Below are positions 61,295 through 64,000 of a DNA stretch of 64,000 nt, piece after piece. The translations under genes were made by a program, and so were the position numbers. Each line of letters opens with the position of its first letter. Within the stretch, counting starts at the first letter, position 1. This DNA is from Thuidium tamariscinum (Eukaryota > Streptophyta > Bryopsida > Hypnales > Thuidiaceae), in the NCBI GenBank assembly GCA_947034885.2, contig OX344757.2, positions 6,572,001 to 6,636,000 of the forward strand, in the 5' to 3' direction. The notes beneath the pieces were generated by a model. The model was not told where the DNA came from, ran no database searches, and saw only the letters and a list, made by a program, of their open reading frames with translations.

Positions 61295-64000
61295 GGCTAG
61301 AAAACCTCATATGATTCCAATAAATTAATCCAAGAGCACTTTGGAGGACAAAAGTGTTCAATGCTTGGATTCGGGTTTTGAAATTTGTTTATAATTTTTT
61401 ATAGGAGTCTTGAGATGTCTAATAGATTTTTGAAGATGAAAATTGGTTTGATTTTGCACCTTTTCTTAGTTCAAAATTTTTTTTTAAATCTTCTTTTATA
61501 TATGCCTAAATGAGGTCTTAAATTGTATATAGAGTACATTTAACCTTTAAAATTTCCATTAACTTTCAAGGTGTTTTCGATCCCAATTTTGTAAGTTACA
61601 AAGAATTGAAGCTCAAAGAACAATGAATCTTTTTTAGGCAAAATTAACCAAAGGATCTTGTAGGAAGCCAAGTCTTTGTTATTTCTACAAAATTTGGTTT
61701 CAATCCAACACATAGATTGCAAGATTATAACTTAAAAGTGAAGGTTAAGGAAATCCATAATTTGATTTAACTAAAATTATGCTTTGATTGGCTATTTTGG
61801 ACAAATAACACTTTAGAAAGTAGACATCCTATGCTCATTCTCAAGGTAACTACATTCCACATGCATTAAAAGAAGTCTTATATTTTTAGAACCAAAGATG
61901 AGTGAGAAAATGGTCTTGCAATAGTGATCGCTTTATTGTTAATCTTTTTAAAATATGAGAAAAATGAAAGATTTGCTACAAATTTGGATCCAAAATTCAA
62001 GATCAAATATAGTAGAGTAAGAAATACAAGAAAAGATGCACAATAGGAAAAAAAATTGAAAAACAATCAAATCCAAGCGCAAGATGTGTATTCTAGTCAT
62101 TGTAGCTAGATACAAACTATCAAGAGCTAAAAAAGCACATGCCTTGATTTCATTGGCTAGAATTCTTTATTTGATGACTTTTTGGCACTTTACCACTAGA
62201 CCATCCACATTTGGGGAATTTAATAAATTGAGTGGTGACTCTTCTTCTTTGTTTGAATACACCACTTCATAGTTACCTTTATTTTCTTGAGAATGAGCCC
62301 AAGAATAAATGACTTCACATTTCTAAGTTTAGAATTATCCATTTTCAAAATGGATCAACCACATTAAAGTCAATGAAAATTTTAAGGTTAAGAGATTGCC
62401 AGATCAACACATGAAATTTTTTTTTTCACAATAATACAAATTAGTTCATCTAATGTTGATTAGGGCCCACTTTTCTTGTAGTGAGAGGATAGAAACAATG
62501 CTTTTTTCAATTGTCAAGAGACTTTCATTGAATATGGGCTAAACTCCATAGTTTAAAGGTTACTTTTCTATGACAAATTTCTTGAATACCTCAGTAAATG
62601 GCATGTTATATTAGCTCACCTTCCATATATCTAAATAATTTATAATTTATAAATACTAAACATGAAATCAACCTCATAGCCTAGAATCTTGTTAGTGGTT
62701 TCTAAGTTTTATGTTAAAAATTAACCTCATTAGAAATACTTTAACTCCTATAATTTGTCAAGGGACAACCATAATTTCAAATGGCATTCTAGAAGTTGTC
62801 AATTCTATAAAATTGTTAATATACAATTGAAATATATTCATAAATTATTATCTCCAACTATTAAATGTAAAATTTAATATATATTTGAGAAAATAGTATA
62901 AATGGTTTGACTTTCAATTAAACTTCAAACTTATTAATAATGATACAAGCCTACCCTAAAATTTCAAGACAAAATATAGCTAGGAAATTAATTTGACATG
63001 TTTAACACAAATCTGAAAATTTACAAGTTCAAAGCATCATATTGGACTTCATATAGAACTCAATGTTTTTAAGATGTCCATTTAGACTAAAATTTAACCA
63101 AGTCATTCAAAAGTTCTTCTTGTTTACATGCTCTTTACTAAATTGCATGTACATCCTTTAAACTTTGGTCTTTCAAATCATTTAAAAAAAAAAAATTTAA
63201 TTTAAAAAAATTTAAAATTTAAAATTTAAAATTTTTTAAATAAATAAATATTTATTTATTTATTTGTGTATGATGATATGATCCATGCATAGTGATGCAT
63301 TAGAAGGTTGCTTCATAAATCAATGTCAATAGGGATAGTGATGTTTACAATCATTACAAATGGGTGTAGGTATGGTTAAGCACTTAAAAAAATAGATTAC
63401 ATTATGTGTGTAAAGTGATTTTGCCCCAAAGTAGCATCTTCCATTATGTTATTATTTGTTTTTTTCCTCTAAACTTGTTCTTTTCTAATAGTCTAGTTAC
63501 TATTAGAAATAATTGAACCTAAAATAAAAGGTCAATTTAAGGCATTCATAGAGTACTTTAAGCAACTTTAAATTAACAAATATCAACAAAATAGGTCAAC
63601 AATGAACCTATGTGCAAGATATTAAGAAAAAAATTGTTCTCCAAAGATAATTGTATTACATATTATATGGTTTAGGCTTTGAAAAAATATATTGTTTTCA
63701 TTACAAATTTTATATTTGACTTGCATAATTTTCAAGTATTTCAAATCATTTTTTGAAAGACTTCTATATCATTCTACAAATAGAATGGGAAGATGAAAAG
63801 TAGAACTAGGTGAATTTCAAATGTTTATGATTTTGAAAAAAAAGTTAGTACTTTTCAATAATTCTAAAACTAAAGAATCATGCTCCAATAAACATCCATT
63901 TTTAGTCAAATTACTTTGCCAAATGTGATTGAAAAATTAAAATTTCAAATCTTTAAGATCAATCTATTCTATACTTCTTTGAATTCAAAGCAAATACATA
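61295..64000. other. AT-rich intergenic DNA to the window end
   Basis: No gene could be supported on either strand. A low-complexity TTTAAA/TTTATT block lies at 63181-63267. Short ORFs at 61540-61722, 61878-62066 and 62084-62272 show no family features. Confidence 0.5.

Overview
The window comes from the nuclear genome of a land plant. It holds four intron-split genes with GT-AG introns, two for chloroplast proteins of the photosynthetic apparatus (PsaO, CcdA) and one for a probable plastid shikimate kinase. They are widely spaced in AT-rich DNA crowded with short inverted-repeat elements. Low gene density and the lack of a recognisable intact transposase fit a bryophyte, fern or similar streptophyte, but the sequence alone does not fix the lineage.

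Genes, left to right. (1) 4025-10420, minus strand, 10 coding exons, 668 aa: a membrane protein with a signal segment, a large glycosylation-rich ectodomain with two EGF-like modules, one membrane span and a C-terminal RING-H2 finger. (2) 29258-32974, minus strand, 9 coding exons, 310 aa: plastid-targeted shikimate kinase family protein that keeps the key residues. (3) 39284-40319, plus strand, 5 coding exons, 147 aa: photosystem I subunit PsaO, preceded by two tiny duplicated upstream ORFs. (4) 53761-59586, plus strand, 10 coding exons, 336 aa: thylakoid CcdA, the thiol-reductant transporter needed for cytochrome c/b6f assembly. The genes form no operon and share only a plastid theme (genes 2-4). 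For each gene the exon chain was built by matching splice phase at every junction.

The rest is repeats. At least five families of short non-autonomous elements can be delimited by eye. Families A, B and C all begin AGGTAG or a close variant next to a TA dinucleotide. Family D is about 732 bp with GGGTGATTGCAAG ends; one member has become a near-perfect hairpin of about 1.08 kb. Family E is a fold-back element whose arms are themselves tandem arrays in opposite orientation. Family F has TACCATYGAAGG-type arms; family G and a hAT-like element full of GGAGCCTT minisatellite complete the set. Two large duplicated blocks (33748-36568 and 49797-53197) are the other major structure. No tRNA, rRNA or CRISPR array was seen, nor any recognisable retrovirus-like element.

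The most notable items are the 25735-26813 hairpin (a strong candidate dsRNA/siRNA source), the fold-back arrays at 19905-20775 and 47077-48086, the EGF/RING-H2 receptor-like protein, and the paired five-codon upstream ORFs in front of psaO.
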